In this document: one piece after another, positions 24,891-31,254 of the stretch | How the letters are laid out: every line of letters starts with the position of its first letter | How positions within the stretch are numbered: position 1 is the stretch's first letter | Assembly (NCBI GenBank): GCA_949082785.1 | Contig: CARVLU010000001.1 | Span: forward strand, 1-33,354 | From: an uncultured Alphaproteobacteria bacterium | Lineage (GTDB): Bacteria > Pseudomonadota > Alphaproteobacteria > Rs-D84 | Reading direction: 5' to 3' | DNA: 33,354 bases | The notes under the pieces: generated by a model | What the model saw: the letters and a program-made list of their open reading frames with translations, nothing else | The model's database searches: none | Told to the model about the DNA's origin: nothing | Made by a program: the position numbers and the translations under genes

Positions 24891-25194
24891 TTTTTACTCC
24901 TTTGGTTTTGTGAATTCGTTGGTATTTGCGGTGGATGGGTCCCAATTCCGCGTATTCAGTGGCATCCACCCACCAGCTGATACGTATTTTTTTGTGCGTG
25001 GAAGATGTTCTGGGGCGTCCCGGATGCTGTGCTGCCTTGTTTGATGCAACAAAATCCACCAGGTGGGGATATTTTTTACAAAACACAATCTGGCCGCGCT
25101 GATTTCGTTTTTTGGCAGCGTCAAGCGAAATCTGCGCCCAACGCGCATATGCAGACAGGGTTCCGCGTAATTCATATTCTGGCGTTGGCGTCAT
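24883..25194 (-). CDS. Basic hypothetical protein, possible DNA-binding regulator
   Basis: 103 aa, very basic. The N-terminal part TLSAYARWAQISLDAAKKRN followed by QRGQIVFCKKYPHLVDF looks like a small winged-helix or excisionase/Apl-type fold in which a helix is followed by RGxI. The C-terminus has SSTHKKIRISWWVDA and a Lys/Arg-rich tail. Start overlaps the previous stop as ATGA. It is one of three genes directly before the late promoter, the position of Q in lambda. A regulatory role is a guess. Confidence 0.6.
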   Translation of the reverse strand: MTPTPEYELRGTLSAYARWAQISLDAAKKRNQRGQIVFCKKYPHLVDFVASNKAAQHPGRPRTSSTHKKIRISWWVDATEYAELGPIHRKYQRIHKTKGVKSE

Positions 25195-25592
25195 TGTGTG
25201 CCCCCCTTTAATTTCCGACAGATATCCAGTAATGCCGCATTTAACGCCTTGCGCGTAAAATTAAAATTCAGCTGGCCAGCATCAATTAACTGTAAAATAT
25301 TGACGTCCCATGTGGTGCATTTGGCTAAAAAATCCCGTTCGTCGGCATCAGTACAATAACTCAACAGTCTTTGGCGTTTGACCAGCCATTCCCCATGACG
25401 TTCCAGGGGGGGGATTAATTGCATGCTGTGTGACGTCTTGTCCGTATTTGCCAATACCTGCGGCGTGCCGGCATAGCCGCGCGCAGACAGGGTATATAAT
25501 TTTTTAAATACTTGCATTTTCCATGCGGCCCATGGCGGGGTCATTAATTTTTTGTCATAAATCTGGTCAAAATAATCTTTTTTTAAGTTCAT
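25191..25592 (-). CDS. Hypothetical early protein (possible late regulator)
   Basis: 133 aa from the ATG at 25592, which overlaps the VRR-NUC stop as ATGA; the longer frame to 25619 is rejected. Contents include TPPWAAWKMQVFKKLYTLSA, a basic WLVKRQRLLSYC and a C-terminal FTRKALNAALLDICRKLKGG. No zinc-finger pattern or other known Q-type signature is visible. Position between VRR-NUC and the late promoter makes it a candidate antiterminator on context only. Confidence 0.65.
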   Translation of the reverse strand: MNLKKDYFDQIYDKKLMTPPWAAWKMQVFKKLYTLSARGYAGTPQVLANTDKTSHSMQLIPPLERHGEWLVKRQRLLSYCTDADERDFLAKCTTWDVNILQLIDAGQLNFNFTRKALNAALLDICRKLKGGTQ

Positions 25593-25924
25593 CGTCTTCC
25601 CCCGTTTTGCAGACACCATGTCAGGGCATCATTGATGTTCCGCCATATTTGGTACGTGTGACCGCGACGTTCTACAACTTCTTGGAAAAATTTTTGATGA
25701 TTGGATTGTCGCCCATTGGCCGTTTTTAATTCCACAAAGGCAATTTTTCCGCCCTGTAATATAATCACCAGGTCGGGAATACCAGGCTTGCCCCCGTTTG
25801 CTTTAAATGCCCGCCGTTCCCATGGGGTGCGGCGTCCTTCGTTCGCCGGATGAAAATAGAAAAATCCATTTAAATCCAAAACCCGACACACCTGTTTTGA
25901 CAATTCCATTTCTGGCAAAAGCAT
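25589..25924 (-). CDS. VRR-NUC domain nuclease
   Basis: 111 aa. Nearly the whole protein is a VRR-NUC domain: FYFHPANEGRR near residue 22-32, GGKPGIPDLVII (catalytic Asp in PDL), then FVELKTANGRQSNHQKFF (ExK-type Glu and Lys). It is a small phage nuclease of the Holliday-junction or recombination type. SD GGGGGTGATTT precedes the ATG. It lies with NinB and replication genes in the early left operon. Confidence 0.85.
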   Translation of the reverse strand: MLLPEMELSKQVCRVLDLNGFFYFHPANEGRRTPWERRAFKANGGKPGIPDLVIILQGGKIAFVELKTANGRQSNHQKFFQEVVERRGHTYQIWRNINDALTWCLQNGGRR

Positions 25925-25943
25925 AAATCACCCCCTATGGCTG

Positions 25944-26165
25944 TTATCGCGATACCGGTTTCAATGCGCGGCGGGCGGCATTTGCCCGTGCCAGATTGGC
26001 CAGCCGCGTTTCTGCAATCTGCTCCTTGCGCTGCTTAATTTTTAAGATGCGCAGTATTTCCGGAATAATGGGCACGGCGCCAGTGTCCTTTTCCAATGCG
26101 GACAACACGGCATCTTCAAATGATTTGTAAGACAGGTTCAAAATAATTTTTTTATCTGTGTGCAT
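25944..26165 (-). CDS. Small hypothetical protein
   Basis: 73 aa. SD AGGAG lies 8 bases before the ATG. Helical with an amphipathic centre (PEILRILKIKQRKEQIAETR) and a basic, Ala-rich tail (ANLARANAARRALKPVSR). No family recognised. It is encoded between the G9-tract small ORF and VRR-NUC. Confidence 0.6.
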   Translation of the reverse strand: MHTDKKIILNLSYKSFEDAVLSALEKDTGAVPIIPEILRILKIKQRKEQIAETRLANLARANAARRALKPVSR

Positions 26166-26197
26166 ATGTATTACTCCTATTTTCGGTTATCTTTTTC

Positions 26198-26308
26198 TTA
26201 CACAGCCCCTATTGTGTATACCGTGCCACCACAGGCTGACGCATGCTCTTCCGCATCTTGTTTAATGCAATATGTGGCTATTGTTGCCCCCCCCCAGTCG
26301 CACTTCAT
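26198..26308 (-). CDS. Small Cys-containing ORF downstream of a G9 tract
   Basis: 36 aa, starting MKCDWGGATIATYCIKQDAE and ending GGTVYTIGAV, with Cys at 3, 14 and 26. Its fifth to eighth codons lie in a run of nine G (C9 on the plus strand at 26287-26295). A second ATG at 26333 begins MKKFTKFVYEVRL in another frame that stops after 23 residues. Losing one G would join that start to this frame, giving a 44-aa protein. The 178-bp gap between NinB and the next gene otherwise holds nothing I can identify. Confidence 0.35.
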   Translation of the reverse strand: MKCDWGGATIATYCIKQDAEEHASACGGTVYTIGAV

Positions 26309-26344
26309 AAACAAATTTTGTGAATTTTTTCATTATGTGATTCC

Positions 26345-26758
26345 TTACATTGCCGCCAGTGATTCCAAGTATGCGTCCGGCGGGGTGATGATTTCATATT
26401 CGCCGCCCGATTCCGCCGCCATGGTCCCCTGGATTTTATCCACGAAATCGCCGAATTCTTTGGTGGACAGTTTTGCAGTGGACCCAATGCCCAGCCGCGC
26501 TTTCCAGTATTCTTTTTGCACGTCCGTCCGCATCGCCCACGCAGCACATCCGGCTGGCATGTACCCGGTATCGTGATAAAACTGCACAATGTGTTCCATC
26601 ACCGCCATCAAATACCGGTTTTGCTGGTATGTACGCTGTCTTTTGTGGGGTTTGATTTCCACGTCCCATCCGTATTTGACGGCATCACGCGTCGCGTCAA
26701 TCTGGCGCGCGACCCATGCAGAAATGGAATCTGTCGATGTGATATTTTGAAAAAACAT
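26345..26758 (-). CDS. ninB: NinB-family recombination protein
   Basis: 137 aa from the ATG at 26758, preceded by GGAGG 7 bases upstream; the longer frame upstream of it is out of phase coding for the neighbour. VKYGWDVEIKPHKRQRTYQQ, then NRYLMAVMEHIVQFYHDTGY and a C-terminal LSTKEFGDFVDKIQ match NinB (Orf/recombination) proteins, where xVxIxxHKRxRxxxQNxxxW is conserved. NinB proteins bind single-stranded DNA and help phage recombination in place of RecFOR. Confidence 0.8.
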   Translation of the reverse strand: MFFQNITSTDSISAWVARQIDATRDAVKYGWDVEIKPHKRQRTYQQNRYLMAVMEHIVQFYHDTGYMPAGCAAWAMRTDVQKEYWKARLGIGSTAKLSTKEFGDFVDKIQGTMAAESGGEYEIITPPDAYLESLAAM

Positions 26759-26760
26759 AC

Positions 26761-27480
26761 CTACACCTCCAACACGCCAACCGTTGCTGCGCCGGGCCAC
26801 GCGGCAATCATGGCATTGACACGGTCCGCGGTCTGGCCCATGACGTTGGTGTCCCGATTGGCAATCACGACCCGGATATTCCCCGGCACCCCCTGATGGG
26901 ACGCGTGCCAATCCCGAACGCGCAGATGTATCAATCCATGCTGGACCGCCACGGCCAATTCTTCCCAAAACGACAAAGACGGATATGGCGCAAACAGGTC
27001 CGGGCGCCGGTTCTTGGCGGCTGTTGTCATTTCGCGTAACCGACGCTTTGGGTTCAACATGGGCAGATTGTTTGTATCCAACAAACTGTATCCCGGCGCC
27101 AGGGGTGCATCCATCGGGTTTTCGGGTTTCAAAATTTCACACCGGATCATGGCCTTGATAACCCGGTCGAATGCGTCCTGAATAGACCACAGCTTGGTGC
27201 GCGGCAGATGGTATTCGTCCGGTTCCGGATCGGGTTGGATTTTGGATATACCACGGGTGTTTTCCAAAATCTGGACAATCTGGGCAATCCGGGGACGCTG
27301 TTTGTCGCTTTGGGTGCGAAAATATTTTTCAATTGCACCCCGAACGTCCGTCCAGTAATAACATCCCAGTGCCGCGTCAATCTGGTCAGATGCGTCGCGC
27401 AGCTTATCGGCGCCCTTGTCCGAAATCGGGTAAAGGCGTGATAATTCAGCGATGTATTTTTCTGCGATTTCTTGTATCAC
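26761..27480 (-). CDS. Hypothetical replication-region protein
   Basis: 239 aa from a GTG at 27480, supported by AGGAG 6 bases upstream. The N-terminal ~70 residues are helical and look like small phage replication or loader proteins (DQIDAALGCYYWTDVRGAIE followed by YFRTQSDKQRPRIAQIVQIL). The C-terminal part is mixed and ends with VNAMIAAWPGAATVGVLEV. No family recognised. It lies between the DUF6291-type protein and NinB, so it probably has a role in DNA replication. Confidence 0.6.
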   Translation of the reverse strand: MIQEIAEKYIAELSRLYPISDKGADKLRDASDQIDAALGCYYWTDVRGAIEKYFRTQSDKQRPRIAQIVQILENTRGISKIQPDPEPDEYHLPRTKLWSIQDAFDRVIKAMIRCEILKPENPMDAPLAPGYSLLDTNNLPMLNPKRRLREMTTAAKNRRPDLFAPYPSLSFWEELAVAVQHGLIHLRVRDWHASHQGVPGNIRVVIANRDTNVMGQTADRVNAMIAAWPGAATVGVLEV

Positions 27481-27502
27481 TTTTGGCTCCTGTGGTTGCG
27501 GT

Positions 27503-28138
27503 TTAAACTGGCAAATCGTCGTTGTTTACCAGCGGGGGCGGCGCGGCATTTCGTCCCGGCCCAGCGCCCCGTGCCCACATCCGCAACGCGGCCCGCCAGT
27601 CCCGAACCGGTGTTTCGGCATCGTTGGACTTTCGCCATCCCTGGGACTGGTAATGGGCCCAAAACTGTTCCGCCACATACGGCGCACAGGGAAAGCCACC
27701 CACGCCAGCCAGTTCGGTTTGTTGTTTGGCATATGCCAAAACCTCGTCCAAGGTGGGCGGCGAAAAAATATTCGTTTTGGGGGTTGGGGGTACACCCTTG
27801 GTGTTTAGTGTTTGGTGTTTGGTGTTTAGTGTTTCATGTCCGGATTCGTTTGATTCGTTTTTATTCGTTTCTATTCGTTTAGATTCGTTTTTATTCGTTT
27901 TATTGGAATTATTCGCAGATTTCTGGGCGTTTTTGTTGCCAGCTTGACCGCCACGGCCCTTTTTGTCCAGGGATGGTTTTAAAATTTGCAATAACGCAGC
28001 GAACACCGGGTCAGACGGTTCAACACCATCAAACACATAATTTTCAATTGCTTCACGGAATGCCAATTGCTGGTCCCGCGGCAATTTTTTTATTGCCGTT
28101 CGTATATTTTCAAAAAAACAAAAATATTTTTCGGCCAT
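27503..28138 (-). CDS. DUF6291 / replication initiator-like protein with repetitive linker
   Basis: 211 aa from the ATG at 28138, preceded by AAAGGA 7 bases upstream; the frame to 28174 is longer but lacks this site. Residues ~1-60 (AEKYFCFFENIRTAIKKLPR, AIENYVFDGVEPSDPVFAAL) match DUF6291. Then comes a low-complexity Asn/Lys/Glu/Ser/Thr linker (NKTNKNESKRIETNKNESNE, HETLNTKHQTLNTKG). The C-terminal part, FWAHYQSQGWRK followed by VRDWRAALRMWARG, resembles the conserved ending of phage O-type replication proteins (fyxxYxsxGW...dWkaaxxxW). The linker DNA consists of short tandem repeats. Confidence 0.7.
   Translation of the reverse strand: MAEKYFCFFENIRTAIKKLPRDQQLAFREAIENYVFDGVEPSDPVFAALLQILKPSLDKKGRGGQAGNKNAQKSANNSNKTNKNESKRIETNKNESNESGHETLNTKHQTLNTKGVPPTPKTNIFSPPTLDEVLAYAKQQTELAGVGGFPCAPYVAEQFWAHYQSQGWRKSNDAETPVRDWRAALRMWARGAGPGRNAAPPPLVNNDDLPV
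27801..27900. repeat. Two adjacent microsatellites (7-bp and 10-bp periods) in a gene
   Basis: Five copies of the heptamer GTGTTTR/C at 27801-27835 (plus strand), then a 10-bp period unit ending TTCGTTT at 27851-27900 (five copies, first partial one just before). Both periods are not multiples of three. They encode the polar linker of the gene at 27503-28138. Confidence 0.85.
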
Positions 28139-28173
28139 ATCCCCATCCTTTCCTGTCCCAACCGTATTTGTCA

Positions 28174-28208
28174 TACCCGACAGGCGGTTGGGGGATACCT
28201 GTCGGGTA
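28174..28208. promoter_or_regulatory. Perfect 11-bp inverted repeat, operator or activator site
   Basis: TACCCGACAGG (28174-28184) and CCTGTCGGGTA (28198-28208) with 13 bases between. No T-run follows on either strand, so it is not a plain terminator. It lies just upstream of the pRE-like promoter at 28226-28253 and at the 5' end of the DUF6291 gene. Confidence 0.65.
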
Positions 28209-28225
28209 CGATTGTTTTAGCTGCC

Positions 28226-28253
28226 TTGACAGCCAAAACCCCTGTGGTATAGT
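28226..28253 (+). promoter_or_regulatory. Plus-strand sigma70 promoter, pRE-like
   Basis: TTGACA (28226-28231), 16-bp spacer and TATAGT (28248-28253). It points right, toward the repressor gene at 28609, and runs antisense to the cro-position gene 28333-28491. This is the geometry of lambda pRE. Confidence 0.6.
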
Positions 28254-28291
28254 GGATTTTGCAAATAACAACCAACCATAGGGAAAAACTG

Positions 28292-28336
28292 ATGAACAAA
28301 ACCGAACATCTGGCTATTAAATTGACGCAGATTTAG
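28292..28336 (+). CDS. 14-codon ORF behind the pRE-like promoter
   Basis: It reads MNKTEHLAIKLTQI and stops at 28336. AGGGA lies 7 bases before the ATG and the promoter ends 38 bp upstream, so it would be translated if the transcript exists. It may be a leader peptide or a remnant. No homologue is recognised. Confidence 0.25.
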   Translation: MNKTEHLAIKLTQI

Positions 28337-28491
28337 TCGGCGCACTTTTGGCCTCCTGTTTTAATCCACCGCAAAACTGCTCGAAAATACGCTTCGTCGG
28401 GGTGGCCATAATGTTCAAAGAACCACTTGCGCTGACGGCGCAGTCGAAATTCACGAAAATATGTGATTATTTTGTGCTTGTTCTTTGCCAT
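28333..28491 (-). CDS. Small basic protein in the cro position
   Basis: 52 aa from the ATG at 28491, which has a strong AAAGGAGAAGCG just upstream; the frame to 28518 is longer but starts in the promoter. Very basic and aromatic: KNKHKIITYFREFRLRRQRK followed by WFFEHYGHPDEAYFRAVLRW. No clear helix-turn-helix. It is the first gene of the leftward early operon, divergent from the repressor, where Cro-type or early regulatory proteins are found. Confidence 0.65.
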   Translation of the reverse strand: MAKNKHKIITYFREFRLRRQRKWFFEHYGHPDEAYFRAVLRWIKTGGQKCAD

Positions 28492-28513
28492 CGCTTCTCC
28501 TTTCTGATTATAA

Positions 28514-28541
28514 ATCATATCACATTGATATATTAAGTCAA
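28514..28541 (-). promoter_or_regulatory. Leftward early promoter with operator ATATCA-N3-TGATAT
   Basis: On the minus strand TTGACT (28541-28536), 16-bp spacer and TATGAT (28519-28514). The palindrome ATATCA-CAT-TGATAT (28517-28531) covers the spacer and -10. It drives the early left operon. A matching sequence drives the rightward operon at 30308. Confidence 0.75.
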
Positions 28542-28552
28542 GCTTTTATATT
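28525..28552 (+). promoter_or_regulatory. Repressor promoter overlapping the leftward operator
   Basis: TTGATA (28525-28530), 16-bp spacer and TATATT (28547-28552) on the plus strand, upstream of the repressor GTG at 28609. Its -35 lies inside the palindrome 28517-28531, so the repressor could control its own synthesis and the divergent early promoter from one operator. Confidence 0.55.
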
Positions 28553-28608
28553 GGGGTGATTTTGCGTAGACAAAAAAATTTTTGATAATTAAAAAAAAGG
28601 ATTAAAAA

Positions 28609-28929
28609 GTGGCAGGACGACAAACATCCGAAGAATCCAAAAAATTGGGCCTTAAAATAAAGAGCATACTGAAATCAAAAGGAATATCCCAAGAACAAGC
28701 TGCCTTAACTTTGGGATTAAGCGCACAAGCTGTTTTTAATAATTATATAAATGGTCGGTCGGAAATACCTATTTCTGTTTTAGTAGGGCTAATTAATCAT
28801 TTTGATATATCTCCACTCGATTTATTTGATTTGGGCTCACAGACTAATGCGGCTTTCATGAAAATGTCCCCAGAAGCTCAATTGAACTTGCTGCGACAAT
28901 TTTTCGTAAAAGACGTAACGAAAGAATAA
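28609..28929 (+). CDS. XRE-family phage repressor (CI-like, no peptidase domain)
   Basis: 106 aa from a GTG preceded by AAGGATTAAAAA. Residues ~24-52 form a helix-turn-helix (GISQEQAALTLGLSAQAVFN followed by NYINGRSEIP), and the C-terminal part is a short helical stretch (MSPEAQLNLLRQFFVKDVTK). It is too short for a LexA/CI-type self-cleaving domain, so induction may differ from lambda. It lies between two operator-like sites and is divergent from the leftward early operon. It is the most likely lysogeny repressor. Confidence 0.85.
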   Translation: MAGRQTSEESKKLGLKIKSILKSKGISQEQAALTLGLSAQAVFNNYINGRSEIPISVLVGLINHFDISPLDLFDLGSQTNAAFMKMSPEAQLNLLRQFFVKDVTKE

Positions 28930-28982
28930 GTGTCAAAATAGCCGCAAAGAAATTTGAAATGATTCATAGAAAAAATTGAAAA

Positions 28983-29285
28983 ATGATTAAATTTATATGC
29001 GCTATCTTTTTGGTACTAATTTGTGCCGTATTGAGTAATGGGCTTATTGTTGCGCCAATTTTAACCGTCCAAAGCATTTGCGGAATGTTTTCTAATGCTG
29101 CATTCTCAATTCCCGGTGCTGTATTAATTGTTATATTTTATTTCCGAAAGGAAATTCGTTTCTCTATGCGATATGGAAGATTTAGAATTTGGAAGACCGG
29201 GATAGAAATATCTGCACAGCCATCAGAATATGAAAATGATAAGATACAAGATATATGGAAAAAGAACAATGCAAACTATTCTTAA
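28983..29285 (+). CDS. Two-pass membrane protein of unknown function in the lysogeny operon
   Basis: 100 aa. Two hydrophobic segments (KFICAIFLVLICAVLSNGLI and FSIPGAVLIVIFYF) followed by a basic cytoplasmic tail (RKEIRFSMRYGRFRIW). It lies 53 bp after the repressor and overlaps the next gene, so all three are probably transcribed together in the lysogen. Membrane proteins in this place often block superinfection. No family recognised. Confidence 0.6.
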   Translation: MIKFICAIFLVLICAVLSNGLIVAPILTVQSICGMFSNAAFSIPGAVLIVIFYFRKEIRFSMRYGRFRIWKTGIEISAQPSEYENDKIQDIWKKNNANYS

Positions 29286-29706
29286 AAATGCCACCGAGGC
29301 TACTATTGATGCTATTAAGAATGTTGTTAAGATAACAAACGAAAGTAAAAACAAAAAGTTAGAAGCGCGCTTGAATGATTTGGAACGTCAGTATGCAATC
29401 TTGTGGATGACTTTCGGGTTTGAAAAAATTTATCATCAAATTAATGGCAGTCAAATTGCGTTCTTGTTCTGGCTTTTTAAGAACAATATAACAGCAGACT
29501 ATTTTGACATCGCGGACTTTTGCAAAAAACAATTTATAAAAAGACGTATTGTTGAAGATATTCCATTAAAACCATGGGTGCATTTTTTACAGAGTCGCCA
29601 AATAATCTTATATGAAAACGGATTGTATAAACTTACCGATAAAGGTCTTGCCTTTCTGAAATACCTGCTGGACAACGAATACGATTTGAAAGAAAATCAA
29701 TTATAG
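29269..29706 (+). CDS. Unknown protein with winged-helix-like C-terminus, lysogeny operon
   Basis: 145 aa from the ATG at 29269; a start at 29230 is also possible. The N-terminal ~45 residues are a coiled-coil-like helix (KNVVKITNESKNKKLEARLN followed by DLERQYAI). The C-terminal ~90 residues look like a winged helix (QIAFLFWLFKNNITADYFDI, KKQFIKRRIVEDIPLKPWVH, YKLTDKGLAFLKYLLDN). It overlaps the end of the membrane protein gene by 17 bp. Possible partner of it in superinfection exclusion or defence. Function not known. Confidence 0.6.
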   Translation: MQTILKNATEATIDAIKNVVKITNESKNKKLEARLNDLERQYAILWMTFGFEKIYHQINGSQIAFLFWLFKNNITADYFDIADFCKKQFIKRRIVEDIPLKPWVHFLQSRQIILYENGLYKLTDKGLAFLKYLLDNEYDLKENQL

Positions 29707-29728
29707 GTAAAAGTTAATGAATTAAATA

Positions 29729-29936
29729 CTAATAACCGCCGGTGAGTTTATTCTGGGTACGATTGCGGTCGCAATCCAAATAAATGTCCATATTTCAGCC
29801 CACAACCATAGTCAGATTGTTGTTGGCGATGGTCAGAATCGCAGTGGTCGAAGTTTGGTCTTTTTGCCCGCGACCAGCATTCGTGCCCAAAGTGTTGGCG
29901 TAAATTAATGTGGGACCCGCGTTATCGGGAACCTAT
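29729..29936 (-). pseudogene. Gene fragment with in-frame TGA
   Basis: The minus strand reads DNAGPTLIYANTLGTNAGRG, then an Asn/Thr-rich part ending LTIANNNLTMVVG, a TGA at 29797-29795, and in the same frame NMDIYLDCDRNRTQNKLTGG to a TAG at 29731-29729. The protein-like composition on both sides of the stop suggests the C-terminal remnant of a gene with a nonsense change. There is no start within the fragment and a stop lies just upstream. Family not recognised. Confidence 0.4.
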
Positions 29937-30202
29937 TTGTCCGAAACATGGTCCGCGTCACGGCTGACCAGCGGGTCGGGTAATTGATATGCGCGTGGCA
30001 GTTCCAACAGCCCCAAATATATCAACTGACGAATTGCCGCCGACACGGCCGCACGGTCACCGTCGGATAATTTGGGCAAATATTCATCACACCATTCACT
30101 TAATTCTTGATTCCTGTCGTGGCATATGATGGCCAAAACGACCGTCATCCCCACAGTGACCACAGCCGAAATTATTGCACTTATAATACACACCCAAATC
30201 AT
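29933..30202 (-). CDS. Small single-pass membrane protein
   Basis: 89 aa. An N-terminal membrane segment (WVCIISAIISAVVTVGMTVV followed by LAIIC), then a charged part with LSEWCDEYLPKLSDGDRAAV. It is transcribed from the region between the two operators, opposite to its neighbours. AAAAAGGAGAAAAT precedes the ATG. No family recognised; it could be a lysogenic conversion gene. Confidence 0.6.
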   Translation of the reverse strand: MIWVCIISAIISAVVTVGMTVVLAIICHDRNQELSEWCDEYLPKLSDGDRAAVSAAIRQLIYLGLLELPRAYQLPDPLVSRDADHVSDK

Positions 30203-30224
30203 ATTTTCTCCTTTTTTATTTTAT

Positions 30225-30247
30225 CCGCCGCTGGCGGTATTTTTTTT
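30225..30247 (+). terminator. Plus-strand intrinsic terminator before the rightward early promoter
   Basis: CCGCC-GCT-GGCGG followed by TA and eight T. It lies in the gap between the divergent membrane gene and the rightward early promoter and would shield the early right operon from transcripts of the repressor operon. Confidence 0.6.
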
Positions 30248-30307
30248 GCATCGTTTGCTATTTTTGACTACGGTTTTACATTTTTTATCTTTTTGTGATA
30301 TTTTTTC

Positions 30308-30343
30308 TTGACTTAATATATCACTATGATATATTTCATATCA
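30308..30343 (+). promoter_or_regulatory. Rightward early promoter with operator ATATCA-N3-TGATAT
   Basis: TTGACT (30308-30313), 16-bp spacer and TATATT (30330-30335). The palindrome ATATCA-CTA-TGATAT (30318-30332) covers the spacer and -10, and a third half-site ATATCA lies at 30338-30343. The -35 through the operator is nearly identical to the leftward promoter at 28514-28541, so one repressor probably controls both. Confidence 0.75.
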
Positions 30344-30360
30344 CAAAGGTAAAGAAAAAA

Positions 30361-30579
30361 ATGTCAGAACAAACACAATTTAAAATCATTGGGGCCCTGT
30401 GGTTCTTTTTCGCGGCGATGGCTTTATGGGTTATTGCCGTCCAATGTCGCCACAGTGTTCATGATATTACGCACGATGAATGCGTTGCGTATTGGTCCAA
30501 TCGTACCGACGGATGGGCAAATGCCCCAACGGCGGCCACAATCAGCAACAGCGTTGTCTTTTGTGGCGACGTCGCTTAA
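30361..30579 (+). CDS. Small single-pass membrane protein, first early-right gene
   Basis: 72 aa from the ATG at 30361; the longer frame to 30295 runs through the promoter. One membrane segment (IIGALWFFFAAMALWVIAV) and a polar part with three Cys (VQCRHS, DDEC-like HDECVAYW, VVFCGDVA). AAAGG lies 12 bases upstream. No family recognised. Confidence 0.6.
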   Translation: MSEQTQFKIIGALWFFFAAMALWVIAVQCRHSVHDITHDECVAYWSNRTDGWANAPTAATISNSVVFCGDVA

Positions 30580-30657
30580 AGCTTGGCGGGTCCCTTTGTT
30601 AAATGTTCGTTCCACTCTCTCGGCAAAGACCCGCCACCAAGATTAAAAAGACACACA

Positions 30658-30933
30658 ATGAAAAAAGAATTTGAAGGATTATTTTTTGTGTTTATTTGGT
30701 TTGCCGTGTTCTTCTTTGTCTGGGCGGCATATCGGGGCAGTCGCCCAACGGTATATCCGCGCACATGCGCATACACCGATAAACAGGAAAAAGATTTCCG
30801 CCAATCCCCAAATTCCGTCCGGAATATGGGCGATAACGGGTGTGGCATCAATATTTACATTCATGGTCAAAAGCCTTTGGTGATGTGTAGCGAAACCCAC
30901 ATTATACCACAAGATTTGACCATCACAAGATAA
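30658..30933 (+). CDS. Small membrane-anchored protein
   Basis: 91 aa from the ATG at 30658. A single hydrophobic segment (LFFVFIWFAVFFFVWAAYRG) is followed by a polar domain with Cys in RTCAYTD, DNGCGINIYI and VMCSETH. The pattern of an anchor plus three Cys is similar in style to the preceding gene. No family recognised. Confidence 0.6.
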   Translation: MKKEFEGLFFVFIWFAVFFFVWAAYRGSRPTVYPRTCAYTDKQEKDFRQSPNSVRNMGDNGCGINIYIHGQKPLVMCSETHIIPQDLTITR

Positions 30934-30942
30934 GAGAAGACC

Positions 30943-31254
30943 ATGTTAAAAACCATCATCGAAAATGAATTTCGACGCTTTACGGGCCAGAATATGTCCG
31001 ATTATGAAATAACGGTCTGCATGGATTATGTGGAATTTTTCTACGGATTGGACTGGACGACCGCAGACCTGCGCGCGGCAATTAATGACTTTGTCGCGGA
31101 TTGTTATGAGCAAGATTTTACCGCCAATACATACACCATTCGTGATTGGTGGGGATTTCCCATGGCGCACAAGGAAATACTTTCGGACCGCGTGGTTATC
31201 ACGTATCGCGGTGGGCGTGCGACCCAATATATTAGTCAGGGGGTGACAAAATGA
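30943..31254 (+). CDS. Hypothetical protein upstream of the annealing protein
   Basis: 103 aa. Mixed helix and beta by eye (IENEFRRFTGQNMSDYEITV, LDWTTADLRAAINDFVADCY, IRDWWGFPMAHKEILSDRVV). It overlaps the start of the annealing-protein gene by 4 bp (ATGA), so the two are likely translated together. No family recognised. A recombination accessory role is possible from position. Confidence 0.65.
   Translation: MLKTIIENEFRRFTGQNMSDYEITVCMDYVEFFYGLDWTTADLRAAINDFVADCYEQDFTANTYTIRDWWGFPMAHKEILSDRVVITYRGGRATQYISQGVTK

Noticed and set aside
29729..29936. Recoded TGA in the fragment
   Set aside because: TGA ends other genes in the window (for example 3219-3563, 2962-3222), so a nonsense change in a remnant is simpler.
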